Source of the DNA: Mycetocola tolaasinivorans
GTDB lineage: Bacteria > Actinomycetota > Actinomycetes > Actinomycetales > Microbacteriaceae
Reading direction: 5' to 3'
Length of the DNA: 64,000 nt
Assembly: GCF_003667565.1 (NCBI RefSeq)
Contig: NZ_RCUX01000007.1
Span: 1 to 64,000, forward strand
Shown here: in pieces, positions 9,156 to 17,512 of the stretch
Layout: every line of letters starts with the position of its first letter
How positions within the stretch are numbered: position 1 is the stretch's first letter
Made by a program: the position numbers and the translations under genes
The notes under the pieces: model-generated
What the model was told of the DNA's origin: nothing
What the model saw: the letters and a program-made list of their open reading frames with translations, nothing else
Database searches by the model: none

Positions 9156-9644
9156 CTAGCAGCCGACGCGGGTGACCTTTGCGTTGGTGTTGACGTAGTC
9201 TCCCGCGCTCACAATGACGTTCGGCGTGGTGCCGTTGAACCCGAAGGCGAGGCCGGAGTTCCGGGCATTCGCGATCGAGCGAACCGGGCTACCCAGCGGA
9301 GAAACCGAGTTTGCGGCGGTGCAGCTCGTGAAGATGATGCGCGATCCGGTCTGGTTCACCCCGGTGTAGGCACACATGTTGCCGGTGGCACAGGAACCCA
9401 CGGCGAACGTGCTAAATCCGGTGCTGGCCTCATCAACAATGGTCAGGATGGCTTCGCCGCCACCCCAGGTCACCTCACCCGGGCCGGTCTGCACTCCACC
9501 CGGGAACTCGACGAGAACCCGGTCGACGCGCGCCTGAATCGCGTCGGCTCCGGCCGGGGCAGCGGCGCTTGCGGCGGTCGCTCCACCAAACAGCAGGGCG
9601 GCGAGCAGAGCGGTGCCGGAGAGGAGGCGAGTGCTGAGTTTCAT
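9156..9644 (-). CDS. small secreted protein, peptidase inhibitor I36-like
   Basis: 162 aa with a classical Sec signal peptide (MKLSTRLLSGTALLAALLFG, then ATAASAAAPA; cleavage probably near residue 28). The mature part carries four cysteines and the segment MCAYTGVNQTGSRIIF. This resembles the beta/gamma-crystallin-like fold of the streptomycete SMI/peptidase inhibitor I36 family, where an aromatic C-x-Y/W-x-G-x-N-x-x-G motif is typical. Inhibitor activity is not shown. The gene starts 12 bases after the stop of the CU044_5270 gene, so it probably shares a transcript with the sigma/anti-sigma pair, and its own strong terminator ends that unit. It could also be a structural envelope or surface protein. 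Confidence 0.7.
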   Translation of the reverse strand: MKLSTRLLSGTALLAALLFGGATAASAAAPAGADAIQARVDRVLVEFPGGVQTGPGEVTWGGGEAILTIVDEASTGFSTFAVGSCATGNMCAYTGVNQTGSRIIFTSCTAANSVSPLGSPVRSIANARNSGLAFGFNGTTPNVIVSAGDYVNTNAKVTRVGC

Positions 9645-9656
9645 GTGTTTCCCTTT

Positions 9657-10676
9657 CTAATACCAGGCGGTGTAGTCAATGACCGCCGGTGCCGTGAGAT
9701 CGCGACGATCGGATCCCGTGTACACGCTCTCATGCGCGATGACTCCCCGCGTCGGGGTGACGATGAGAACGTCACGCATGTTTCCCGCATCCCGAGTCTC
9801 GGAGCTGAGGCTCGTGCCCGCACGCCCCAATCGGTCGGTCACGGTGCCGTCGACCCGCAGGTCCGGCAGGGTGGAGATAAATCGAAGCAGCTCCGACTGC
9901 TGCAGCGCGGTCAGCGTCCGTTCTGACAGCAGCGTACGAACCGCGCTGAGGTAGTCGCCGGTTGTGGCCGAGGCATCAAGCGCCTGACCGGCGCGCAGGT
10001 ACGCCCCCCAGTCAGTCACCCCCGCGGGGTCTGCAAAGAAGAAGGGATACTGGCCCGCGGCAAAGGTGCGCTGCTTTATCAGGGCACCCGCCGCCTCCCC
10101 CGAGGTGCCCGGGGGAAGACGCCCGGCAGAGTCCGCCCGGCCGAGGGCGCGAATCTGCAGTGCGGTGGTGCCGTTTGCATAAAACTCAATGTCGGAACGC
10201 TCCGGCTCAATGGTCTGCGGCGGATTATCCGGCCGGAACTCCAGGGCCCAGTACTGCGAACGCACACGGTGGGTGTCCACCGGCACGGACCGCACCAGCA
10301 GGTTTGAGCTGACCGATTCCAGCAGTTTCTGCGGGGTCACATCGAGCGGCTCCGCGACAAGTTGGGCGGGCGTCTCTGCCCGGGCAGCGGTGGAGCTGCC
10401 CGGCCAGAGCGACACCGAGGTGGCGGTAATCCCCAGTACCGCCACGAGGGACGCGGCAATCGCAAGCGAGGGTACCCGGAACCAGCGATTGCGTGCAGCG
10501 CGTTCCGCGGTCGTACCCCGGGCCCTAAGACCCGTGCGATTGTGAACTGTTTCGCCGGCGAGCTGCACCCGGGCCAGGACCGCGAGGTCCCGCTCATCAA
10601 GTGGCGCGTCCAGCGGGGTGATGGCCGGATCAATCCGGGCCATCAGCCCCACGAGCGAATCATTCCCCGTGTTCAT
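9657..10676 (-). CDS. CU044_5270-like membrane protein, probable anti-sigma factor
   Basis: 339 aa. A cytoplasmic N-terminal part of about 65 residues is followed by one transmembrane helix (about 70-92, SLAIAASLVAVLGITATSVSL). An extracytoplasmic domain of about 245 residues follows and ends in IDYTAWY. This architecture and the domain content (YWALEFRPDNP, ALQIRALGRAD) match the actinobacterial CU044_5270 family, which is routinely encoded next to ECF sigma factors. The start overlaps the stop of the upstream sigma gene (ATGA at 10673-10676), indicating translational coupling. The inferred role is to hold the sigma factor inactive until an envelope signal is sensed by the outer domain. No zinc-binding HxxxCxxC anti-sigma motif is visible. 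Confidence 0.75.
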   Translation of the reverse strand: MNTGNDSLVGLMARIDPAITPLDAPLDERDLAVLARVQLAGETVHNRTGLRARGTTAERAARNRWFRVPSLAIAASLVAVLGITATSVSLWPGSSTAARAETPAQLVAEPLDVTPQKLLESVSSNLLVRSVPVDTHRVRSQYWALEFRPDNPPQTIEPERSDIEFYANGTTALQIRALGRADSAGRLPPGTSGEAAGALIKQRTFAAGQYPFFFADPAGVTDWGAYLRAGQALDASATTGDYLSAVRTLLSERTLTALQQSELLRFISTLPDLRVDGTVTDRLGRAGTSLSSETRDAGNMRDVLIVTPTRGVIAHESVYTGSDRRDLTAPAVIDYTAWY

Positions 10677-11191
10677 GTGCGTCCCCCATTCTCGGTTGTA
10701 GCGACGGGTGGCTCATCCAGCAGGGTGCGGAGCTTCTTCCGCGCCCGGCTGAGGATCGCCCAGGCTGAGGTCACGGAGCAGGAAAGAGCAACCGCAACCT
10801 CTGCGGCCCCTAGTCCCTCCCAGTAGGTCAGCATTACCGCTTCGCGTTCCCGTTCCGTGAGTTTCAACAGTGAGCGAGAGAGTGCAATGCGATCCAACTC
10901 ATCGGTTTCCTCTACCCGTTCCGCGAGAACCCGTTCCAGGGTCCCCTCGACCGCGAGACGGCGTTCCGCGGATCGGTAGTGGTCACTGATTTTGTTGGCG
11001 GCAACCCGGTACAGCCAGGGCAACTCGATCGAGTCTCCCTGTTGGTGCCGTACCCATGCGGCCGCAAACGTCTCGGCCGCGATGTCTTCGGCGAGCGCAG
11101 CGTTTGGCACGCGGCGCTCGGCATAGCGACGAACAAGTACGTAGTTCACCCGGAACACGTGCTCGAATGCCTCTACCCGCTGCCTAGTCAT
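10673..11191 (-). CDS. ECF-type RNA polymerase sigma factor
   Basis: 172 aa, the usual size of an extracytoplasmic-function sigma factor. Region 2 is visible at about residues 8-75 (AEDIAAETFAAAWVRHQQ, binding the -10 element and core polymerase). Region 4 is at about 110-160 (LTEREREAVMLTYWEGLG, then a helix-turn-helix ending ILSRARKKLRTLL). The gene is translationally coupled to the CU044_5270-like gene. On the minus strand 36-65 bp upstream lie GGAAAT (11251-11256) and CGTGTT (11227-11232) with an 18-bp spacer, similar to ECF autoregulatory promoters. It likely directs this small regulon, and possibly the nearby surface protein; that last link is inference. Confidence 0.9.
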   Translation of the reverse strand: MTRQRVEAFEHVFRVNYVLVRRYAERRVPNAALAEDIAAETFAAAWVRHQQGDSIELPWLYRVAANKISDHYRSAERRLAVEGTLERVLAERVEETDELDRIALSRSLLKLTEREREAVMLTYWEGLGAAEVAVALSCSVTSAWAILSRARKKLRTLLDEPPVATTENGGRT

Positions 11192-11226
11192 TCACTCAGT
11201 TCTGTATAGCCCCGTTGTCGCCTCCC

Positions 11227-11256
11227 AACACGTCTATCGGACGGGGAAGCATTTCC
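11227..11256 (-). promoter_or_regulatory. candidate ECF-type autoregulatory promoter
   Basis: GGAAAT and CGTGTT separated by 18 bp on the minus strand, just upstream of the sigma factor start at 11191. The form resembles GGAAC-N16/17-CGTT promoters of SigE-like ECF factors. The spacer is slightly long, so this is tentative. Confidence 0.3.
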
Positions 11257-11287
11257 TGACATTTAATCTGAAAATCGTCGAGCGCGC

Positions 11288-11923
11288 TCAGATTGCCGTC
11301 ACGGTTTCGGCATCAATGCGCAGCTCACGGGTGGAAAGCGCCCGAATATCCGCGGGAACCTCGCCCGAGATAACGATTGTCACACCGGTGTTCACGAGAT
11401 CCTGCAGAATGCCGACAAGGCGCTCGGAGACCGTGGAGGGCAGAAGCCGGAACGGCTCGTCGAGGATCAGCACGCGCGGATTCTCCATCAGTGCCTGGGC
11501 GAGCGCCAACTGCTGGCGCATCGCCGGGGTGTACTGAAAAACCGGGAGCGCAAGGGTCGGATCAAGTTCCAACAGGCGCATGGTGTCATGAATCTGTTCC
11601 TCGCTCACGAGGCGCCGGATCAGGGCGAGTTCGCGCAGGTTCTGCACCCCGGTACGACGGGCGATGAAGCGTGGGCGATCGATGATGATCCCGAAGCTCT
11701 CGGGAAGCGTCTGTCCGAAGGTGAGATACGCGGAATCGATCGTCACGGTTCCGCTGTCGGGCACCGCGAGGCCGCACAGGAGACGCAACAGCTGAGTCTT
11801 CCCCACTCCCTCGACACCGGAAACCAGGGTGAGCGTGCCGGGTTCGATGCCGAATGAGACGTCGCGGAACAGCCGCACGCCCCGGAATGACTTGGATACC
11901 TGGGAGACGGTTACAACGGGCAT
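11288..11923 (-). CDS. ABC transporter ATP-binding protein (atypical signature)
   Basis: 211 aa, the short single-domain size of exporter-type ATPases. Walker A is SGVEGVGKTQLL (about residues 35-46) and Walker B is RVLILDEPF (about 151-159). The Q-loop region is near 72 (FGQTL). The ABC signature normally read as LSGGQ is replaced by YTPAMRQQLALAQALM (about 133-148). The order is retained but the small glycine-rich loop is degenerate. It is encoded 31 bp downstream of the membrane protein at 11955-12770, so the pair probably forms one two-gene exporter. The substrate is unknown. The signature change could weaken ATP hydrolysis or mark a subfamily specialised in export or regulation. Confidence 0.8.
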   Translation of the reverse strand: MPVVTVSQVSKSFRGVRLFRDVSFGIEPGTLTLVSGVEGVGKTQLLRLLCGLAVPDSGTVTIDSAYLTFGQTLPESFGIIIDRPRFIARRTGVQNLRELALIRRLVSEEQIHDTMRLLELDPTLALPVFQYTPAMRQQLALAQALMENPRVLILDEPFRLLPSTVSERLVGILQDLVNTGVTIVISGEVPADIRALSTRELRIDAETVTAI

Positions 11924-11954
11924 TCGTCATGCCCCCTCGGAGAGGACACGGCCA

Positions 11955-12770
11955 TTAGACCAGGCCGTCGGCGTTCTTCGGGGTGGCCCGCCAGATCGCG
12001 GCCAGGATGAGAATGCCGGCGGCCACCAGCGCGGCGGCGGGCGCGAAGATTGGTGCCCCGACGAGCTCGGCATCGTGCAGAGCGCTGAAGGGAGCGACGA
12101 TGTTCATCCAGCCGAGCGATGCCGGGATCAGGTATCCGACCACCGCGGCCAGGATTACCGTCGGAAACATCAGCAGGTAGACGCGGCGGCCGGTCCAGGC
12201 CAGAAGCGTGGCGAGGCTGCAGAACACCAGGGTTGAGGCGAACAGCCCGAGGAGCCCCAGATAGAACGTCGAGGTTTCGGTGGTGAGCATGCTGATCGGC
12301 TGGTCAAGGATCGCCGCCCCGAGGATGAGCACAACCCCCACCCCCACCGCGAAGGCGGCAATGTGCGGGATCTCCCGCGTCACGATGGATCCCGTCCAGC
12401 GCCGATAGCTTCCGTGGCGCAGCGCGGCGTAGATGCCGAGCTCGCCCGCGGTGTCCTCGGTCCGGACCAGATAGGCGATCGCGTACCCCACCGGAAGTAG
12501 GAGCGCTAGGAGATAGGAGCCGATCGGGCCGTATGCCCCGGCAAAGAACGCCTCCGTGAGCCCCACCTGCTGAGACTGCGCGGTCGCATGCGCGAAGAGT
12601 ACGGAAACCAGGGCCGTGCCCTGGAGCAGGATGGTCGCTCCCGACCGTCCCACCAGGAAGGCTCGCAATCCGGCCGCCGTGCCCCGCCAGTTTTCCCGGC
12701 GAAGCATCCCCTCGGCGACCGGATCGCGGGTATCCGAAACACCAAGCATCGACCTCATGCTCTCGGTCAC
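11955..12770 (-). CDS. multi-spanning membrane protein, probable ABC permease
   Basis: 271 aa from a GTG at 12768-12770. This start is preferred over an ATG at 12827 because GGGGGAG lies seven bases upstream of it. Six hydrophobic segments are seen (about residues 48-66, 76-102, 139-160, 171-195, 202-226, 240-262), typical of an ABC-2-like permease. The N-terminal 40 residues are charged and cytoplasmic. No sequence motif identifies the cargo. The adjacent downstream ATPase gene indicates an exporter pair. This gene is the first of the same-strand series leading to the sigma factor and secreted protein; whether they are one transcript is not clear. Confidence 0.7.
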   Translation of the reverse strand: MTESMRSMLGVSDTRDPVAEGMLRRENWRGTAAGLRAFLVGRSGATILLQGTALVSVLFAHATAQSQQVGLTEAFFAGAYGPIGSYLLALLLPVGYAIAYLVRTEDTAGELGIYAALRHGSYRRWTGSIVTREIPHIAAFAVGVGVVLILGAAILDQPISMLTTETSTFYLGLLGLFASTLVFCSLATLLAWTGRRVYLLMFPTVILAAVVGYLIPASLGWMNIVAPFSALHDAELVGAPIFAPAAALVAAGILILAAIWRATPKNADGLV

Positions 12771-12868
12771 GGCCACGCTCCCCCTGCGCGGAACCACCCC
12801 GAGGCCTCCCCAAGGGGTGCAATTCACGCGTCACCCTGTATATCGCCCGAACGGGGGGATCCTGACAA

Positions 12869-13130
12869 TCAGTATTGAAATTTTTTCGGACGGCTCGAGC
12901 CGCGATACCCGCGGAGAACTCCCGGGTTCAGAAACAGATGGCGTTTCAGGTGATCGCGGTCGCGATCCGAAACCAGTGCGAGGTCGGCGGGATCCTCGAA
13001 GTGATCTCTGATGGTGTCAACGCCCGTAGGCGAAGATAATCAGACCGTAACGAGGCTCGATGACGCCGGCAACCACGGGCTCGTGCTCACCGGGCAGCCA
13101 GGTCCAGACGTATACGCGCTTAGCAGTCAT
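12869..13130 (-). pseudogene. hipA-like toxin kinase remnant (internally deleted, frameshifted)
   Basis: From ATG at 13128-13130 the minus strand encodes 37 residues, beginning MTAKRVYVWTWLPGEHEPVV and ending IFAYGR. This is the typical N-terminus of actinobacterial HipA-family serine kinases. A stop follows at 13017. In the +1 frame, overlapping that stop, reading continues as GVDTIRDHFEDPADLALVSD with FLNPGVL and a stop at 12869. That matches the C-terminal end of HipA, including the conserved LNP motif. The roughly 330 intervening residues with the kinase core are missing. This looks like a large internal deletion in a former type II toxin gene, sitting beside tRNA-Leu. No hipB antitoxin gene is visible nearby. 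Confidence 0.7.
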
Positions 13131-13153
13131 CGTCGACGTCATCCGAACAACGC

Positions 13154-13188
13154 AAAAGGCCCGGTTCTATTTCTAGAACCGGGCCTTT
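13154..13188. terminator. intrinsic terminator downstream of tRNA-Leu
   Basis: AAAGGCCCGGTTCTA pairs with TAGAACCGGGCCTTT around a TTTC loop. It lies directly 3' of the tRNA gene on the minus strand, with T-rich flanks. Confidence 0.9.
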
Positions 13189-13196
13189 ATCAATTG

Positions 13197-13279
13197 TGCG
13201 CGAGGGGGGACTTGAACCCCCACGCCCTTACGGGCACTGGCACCTGAAGCCAGCGCGTCTGCCATTCCGCCACTCGCGC
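13197..13279 (-). tRNA. tRNA-Leu (anticodon CAG)
   Basis: 83-nt class II tRNA. The acceptor stem is GCGCGAG with CTCGCGC. The D-arm is followed by a GCTGGCTTCAGGTGCCAGT anticodon arm with CAG, then a variable arm (TGCCCGTAAGGGCG). The T-loop is GGTTCAAGTCC. The CCA end is not encoded. The long variable arm and A73 support leucine. Confidence 0.95.
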
Positions 13280-13567
13280 AATTGACACACTTTCGTGTAT
13301 TCGTTCCGCACTTCCGTGCGGACTTCATGAGATTATCACAGCGTTTACGCGGTTCCCTAATCGAGGGACATTCTCCGCGCACGGTGGGCGTGTCGACCCG
13401 TGGTTTCGCGGGTTTTGGTGCCGCAGAGGCGACAAAAGGGCCGCGAAATAGCCACCAAAAGGATGAAATTCAACCCATTCTCGCGCGCCCAGAGATGCCA
13501 GGTTCAGACTCGCCGACTAACATGGGCCTAGCCGATCGGCACCTAAACCAACACCCCGGGGAGATCT

Positions 13568-14287
13568 GTGGGCATTCTGGACAGTTTCGAAAAGGGTCTT
13601 GAGCGCGCCGTAAATGGCGCGTTCGCGAAGACCTTTCGTTCGGGATTGCAGCCGGTGGAAATCTCCTCGGCGCTGAAACGCGAGCTCGATACCACCGCCG
13701 CGGTGGTCAGCCGCGACCGCATCCTCGCCGCGAACACCTTCGCCGTGTATCTCTCCCCCACCGACTATGAGCGCATGTCGAAGATGGGCCGCGCGCTCGT
13801 TGATGAGCTCGTCACCATCGTGCAGAAGTACGGCAGGGCGCAGGGCTACACCTTCGCCGGACCGGTCAGCGTCGTGCTGCGTCCCGAGAACGGCCTCAGC
13901 GAGGGCATCATGCGCGTTGACACCGAAGACCCCCAGACCGACGTCGTCTGGCTCCCCGCACTCGATATTGCCGGGCAGCGGTACCCGCTCTCGCGCAGCC
14001 GCACCGTCATTGGCCGCGGCTCCGACGCCGATATTACGATCGCCGATCCGGGTACCTCGCGGCGCCACGTCGAAATCCTCTGGGACGGCTCGCGTGCCCA
14101 GGTGCACGACCTCGGATCCACCAACGGCTCGGAACTCAACGGCCAGCGCGTGACCCAGGCCCTCCTGGAAGACGGTGCCGTGATTCAGATCGGCCGCACC
14201 CAGATTACCTATCGCCTCCTGGCACAGTCCGCTCCGAACCCGGCCGGACGCTCGACGCAAGACGGATTCTGGGGGACCCCCGAATGA
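13568..14287 (+). CDS. fhaA: FhaA: DUF3662 and FHA domain protein
   Basis: 239 aa from a GTG at 13568. The N-terminal DUF3662 domain spans about residues 1-125 (MGILDSFEKGLERAVNGAF, then LQPVEISSALKREL). The C-terminal FHA domain (about 142-225) has the phosphothreonine-binding signature GRGSDADITI, SRRHVEI and GSTNGS. In mycobacteria FhaA binds phosphorylated MurJ-associated kinase substrates and restrains peptidoglycan synthesis; a similar cytoplasmic role is inferred here. It heads the fhaA-fhaB-pstP-rodA-pbpA-kinase operon, with a 4-base stop/start overlap to fhaB. A GGGGAGA run lies just upstream. Confidence 0.93.
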   Translation: MGILDSFEKGLERAVNGAFAKTFRSGLQPVEISSALKRELDTTAAVVSRDRILAANTFAVYLSPTDYERMSKMGRALVDELVTIVQKYGRAQGYTFAGPVSVVLRPENGLSEGIMRVDTEDPQTDVVWLPALDIAGQRYPLSRSRTVIGRGSDADITIADPGTSRRHVEILWDGSRAQVHDLGSTNGSELNGQRVTQALLEDGAVIQIGRTQITYRLLAQSAPNPAGRSTQDGFWGTPE

Positions 14288-14811
14288 GTGATCTCACCCT
14301 TCTCGTCCTCCGGCTCGGATTCTTGATCCTGCTGTGGCTCTTCGTCTTTGCGGTGGTCTACGCCCTGCGCTCCGACCTCTTCGGTCGCACCGGCAAGAAG
14401 CCCGCTCCCCGCGTCGCGGCCGCCGCACCGACCCCCGCACCCGCACCGCGCCGGGCCGCCCCGCGACCCGCGGCACCGGCACCCACGCCGGCACCGGGCG
14501 GGCGCACCCGTGCCACGATCCACACCTGCGACCGGCTGGTCATCACCTCGGGACCGCGTACCGGTCAGGATCGCCCGCTCGGCACCGGCCCGCTGAGTAT
14601 CGGCCGCTCCTCGGATTCGGATCTGATCCTCAAGGACGACTACACCTCGACCCACCACGCGCGACTCCTGCTCTGGGGCGAAGAGTGGATGCTCCAGGAT
14701 CTCGACTCCACTAACGGCACGTTCCTCGAGGGTAAACGCGTCTCTGCTCCCACCCCGATCCACCTGGGTGACGTCATCAAGGTGGGAGCCACCACCTTCG
14801 AGCTGCGGTGA
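14284..14811 (+). CDS. fhaB: FhaB: membrane-tethered FHA domain protein
   Basis: 175 aa. One N-terminal transmembrane helix (about residues 4-28, LLVLRLGFLILLWLFVFAVV) is followed by an Ala/Pro-rich linker (about 38-75) and an FHA domain (about 95-175). The FHA motifs are GRSSDSDLIL, STHHARL and DSTNGTFLEG. Mycobacterial FhaB (FipA) is phosphorylated by PknA/PknB and helps recruit division proteins. The same local kinases and phosphatase are encoded downstream. Its ATG overlaps the fhaA stop (ATGA), and pstP begins four bases after its own stop. Confidence 0.93.
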   Translation: MSDLTLLVLRLGFLILLWLFVFAVVYALRSDLFGRTGKKPAPRVAAAAPTPAPAPRRAAPRPAAPAPTPAPGGRTRATIHTCDRLVITSGPRTGQDRPLGTGPLSIGRSSDSDLILKDDYTSTHHARLLLWGEEWMLQDLDSTNGTFLEGKRVSAPTPIHLGDVIKVGATTFELR

Positions 14812-14815
14812 TTCG

Positions 14816-16075
14816 ATGACCGTCGGCGGCAACAGCGCGGCCCTGTCCCATGTCGGACGGGTACGCAGCAATAATCAGGACTCCGGATATGCCGGGAACT
14901 CACTCTTTGTTGTCGCCGACGGCATGGGCGGGCACGCCGGCGGAGACGTCGCCAGTGCCGTGGCGCTCCGCCGCATCATCGAGGCCGACATCGACTACCC
15001 CACCGCCCAGGATGCCGCAGCCGCGCTCCAGGCCGCCATTATCGCGGCCAACGGGCAGCTCACCGAGGCCGTGTTTGAACACCCCGAACTCACCGGCATG
15101 GGCACCACGGTGGACGCCCTCGTCCGCGTGGGCGACGAGGTCGCCATCGCGCACATCGGCGACTCCCGTATCTACCTGCTTCGCGAGGGCGAACTGTCCC
15201 AGGTCACCACCGACCACACCTTCGTGCAGCGCCTCGTCGATGCCGGCCGCATCACCGAGGAAGAGGCGCTGGTGCACCCCCGCCGCTCGGTCTTGATGCG
15301 GGTGCTGGGTGATGTGGATCAGTCCCCCGAGGTCGACACCATGGTGCTCGCCACCCGGCCGGGCGACCGCTGGCTCCTCTGCTCCGACGGCCTCTCCGGG
15401 GTCGTGGACCGCGAACTCCTGCGTGCGACGCTCATGGCCGAGGGCCTCAGCGCTCACGCTGTAGCCGAACGCCTCGTGCGCTACACGCTGGATCGCGGCG
15501 CCCCGGACAACGTTACCGTCGTCATCTACGACGTCACCGCCGAAAACACCGCCGCGGAACCCAACACCGTGGGGTCCGCCGCCAAGCCGCTCGCCTTCGA
15601 AATTTCGGCGCCCCGACGCACGAGCCTACTGCCCGCGCTGCGGCTGCCCGGCTCGCGACCGGCAGCGGCGGCCCTCCCCCCGGTTCCGGCCGGGGTGGAA
15701 TCCGATGACTACTACGGGGAACTCCTCGAGGAGGACGCACGCCGCGTACGCCGCCGCCGCCTCACCTGGGGTGTCGGAGCGATCGTGGTGCTGCTGGCAC
15801 TACTCCTGGCCGGTATCGGCGGATATGCCTGGACGCAGTCCCGCTACTTCGTTGGGGAGAGCCCCGACCGCAAGACCGTCATGGTCTTCCAGGGCGTACC
15901 CGAGGATGTCGGTCCGATCTCGCTTTCACACGAGTTCAAGGACACCGATATCCAACTCAGCAAGCTCCCCGACTACGACCGTAACCTGGTGCGACAGAAG
16001 ATTCCGGCCGACTCCCTGGACGAGGCAGACGCGGTCGTCAGCCGCCTACGACAGCTGAGTAAGGAGGGAGAGTAG
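14816..16075 (+). CDS. pstP: PP2C-family Ser/Thr phosphatase PstP
   Basis: 419 aa from ATG 14816; an earlier in-frame ATG at 14768 lies inside fhaB and is not used. The PP2C domain occupies about residues 5-235 with the metal-binding motifs RSNNQDSG, VADGMGGHAGGD, HIGDSRIYL, CSDGLSG and APDNVTV. A transmembrane helix follows at about 316-340 (GAIVVLLALLLAGIGGY), and then an extracellular tail of about 75 residues. It reverses phosphorylation by the Ser/Thr kinases encoded in the same operon, with FHA proteins, PBPs and the kinases as expected substrates. Confidence 0.95.
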   Translation: MTVGGNSAALSHVGRVRSNNQDSGYAGNSLFVVADGMGGHAGGDVASAVALRRIIEADIDYPTAQDAAAALQAAIIAANGQLTEAVFEHPELTGMGTTVDALVRVGDEVAIAHIGDSRIYLLREGELSQVTTDHTFVQRLVDAGRITEEEALVHPRRSVLMRVLGDVDQSPEVDTMVLATRPGDRWLLCSDGLSGVVDRELLRATLMAEGLSAHAVAERLVRYTLDRGAPDNVTVVIYDVTAENTAAEPNTVGSAAKPLAFEISAPRRTSLLPALRLPGSRPAAAALPPVPAGVESDDYYGELLEEDARRVRRRRLTWGVGAIVVLLALLLAGIGGYAWTQSRYFVGESPDRKTVMVFQGVPEDVGPISLSHEFKDTDIQLSKLPDYDRNLVRQKIPADSLDEADAVVSRLRQLSKEGE

Positions 16076-17512
16076 TTGAGCGCCGAACACACCCAGATTC
16101 ACGGTCAGGCTCCCGCCTCCCCCGGAATCGACCCGCTAAAGGCCGACACCGGTGTGATTCGCACCATGCGGAAACTGCGCCTCCCGAAGGCGCACCGCAA
16201 CCGCGAACTCGCGCTCCTTCTCTTCGCCTGCGTGGTCAATGCCGGCGCCCTCATCGGCGTGCAGCTCGGTGCCCTGGGCCGCATCGACCCAGAAATGCTG
16301 GCGCTCTGCGGTGCCCTCGCTTCGCTCGTCATCGGCCTGCACGTGTGCCTGCGCTTTGTGGCCCGCGACGCGGATCCCATCATCCTGCCCGCCGCGACCG
16401 TACTGAACGGCCTCGGGCTCGCGATGATTTACCGCATCGACCTCGCCCGGAACGTGACGGGCTGGTCGGCCGCCTCCACCCGACAGATCGTGTGGAGCTC
16501 GATCGCGATCATCGCCGCAATCGTCGTGATTCTTGTGATCCGCAACCACCGAGTGCTCTTCCGATACACCTATCTGTTCGGCTTTGGAGCGTTTATTCTG
16601 CTGCTCCTCCCCCTCGTACCCGGGCTCGGACGCACCGTCGGCGGCGCCACGGTGTGGATCGGGTTCGGCGACGTTGTCAACTTCCAGCCCGGTGAGATCG
16701 CCAAGATCTTCCTGGCCATATTCTTCGCCGGCTATCTGGTGCGCACCCGGGACACCCTCGCGATGGTGGGAAAGAAGTTCCTCGGCATCCGATTCCCGCG
16801 CCTCCGCGACCTCGGCCCCATCTTTGTGGTGTGGCTGCTCTCGATGGGCATCATCGTGTTCCAGCACGACATGGGCACCGCACTGCTGTACTTCGGCATG
16901 TTCACGATCATGATCTACGTCGCCACCGGGCGCCTCAGCTGGGTTCTGCTCGGCATGGCGCTGTTCCTCGGCGGCGCCTATGTCGCGAGCCAAAGACTGT
17001 CGTACGTTCACGGCCGCTTTGACGCCTGGCTGGATGCCTTCTCGCAGGAAAACTACGAGAAGGTCGGCGGGAGCTGGCAGCTCGTGCAGGGCATCTTCGG
17101 CCTCGCCCACGGCGGTTTTACCGGTACCGGCCTCGGCCAGGGCCGACCCAACCTCACCCCGCTGGCCGAGAGCGACTTCATCATCACGAGCCTCGGTGAG
17201 GAGCTGGGCCTCGCCGGGCTCTTCGCCATCCTCGCGCTGTTCCTGATCCTCGTGGCCCGTGGCCTGCGCATCGGCTTCAGCACCCGCGACGACTTCGGCA
17301 AGCTCCTCGCCATCGGCCTCGCCTTCACCATCGCACTGCAGGTCTTCATCATGGTGGGTGGGGTTACCCGGGTGATCCCGCTGACGGGACTCGCAACCCC
17401 GTTCCTCGCCGCCGGCGGCTCCGCCCTGGTGGCCAACTGGATCATCGTGGCGCTGCTCCTCAAGCTGAGTGACGGTGCCAAGCCCGAGCCCGAGGAGGTG
17501 CGGAGTGCATAA
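16076..17512 (+). CDS. rodA: SEDS peptidoglycan polymerase RodA/FtsW family
   Basis: 478 aa beginning at TTG 16076, immediately after the pstP stop. The rare start is supported by AAGGAGGGAG at 16061-16070. At least ten hydrophobic helices are visible, with SEDS landmarks such as GGATVWIGFGDVVNFQPGEI (the FQPGE motif), QHDMGTALLYFGM and GTGLGQGRPN. SEDS proteins are glycan-strand polymerases working with a class B penicillin-binding protein; here that partner is the next gene. The position in the pkn operon identifies it as RodA rather than the division paralogue FtsW. Confidence 0.93.
   Translation: MSAEHTQIHGQAPASPGIDPLKADTGVIRTMRKLRLPKAHRNRELALLLFACVVNAGALIGVQLGALGRIDPEMLALCGALASLVIGLHVCLRFVARDADPIILPAATVLNGLGLAMIYRIDLARNVTGWSAASTRQIVWSSIAIIAAIVVILVIRNHRVLFRYTYLFGFGAFILLLLPLVPGLGRTVGGATVWIGFGDVVNFQPGEIAKIFLAIFFAGYLVRTRDTLAMVGKKFLGIRFPRLRDLGPIFVVWLLSMGIIVFQHDMGTALLYFGMFTIMIYVATGRLSWVLLGMALFLGGAYVASQRLSYVHGRFDAWLDAFSQENYEKVGGSWQLVQGIFGLAHGGFTGTGLGQGRPNLTPLAESDFIITSLGEELGLAGLFAILALFLILVARGLRIGFSTRDDFGKLLAIGLAFTIALQVFIMVGGVTRVIPLTGLATPFLAAGGSALVANWIIVALLLKLSDGAKPEPEEVRSA

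Noticed and set aside
13197-13279. tRNA-Leu as an attachment site of an integrated element
   Set aside because: No integrase and no duplicated tRNA 3' end seen in the window; only the hipA remnant is nearby.
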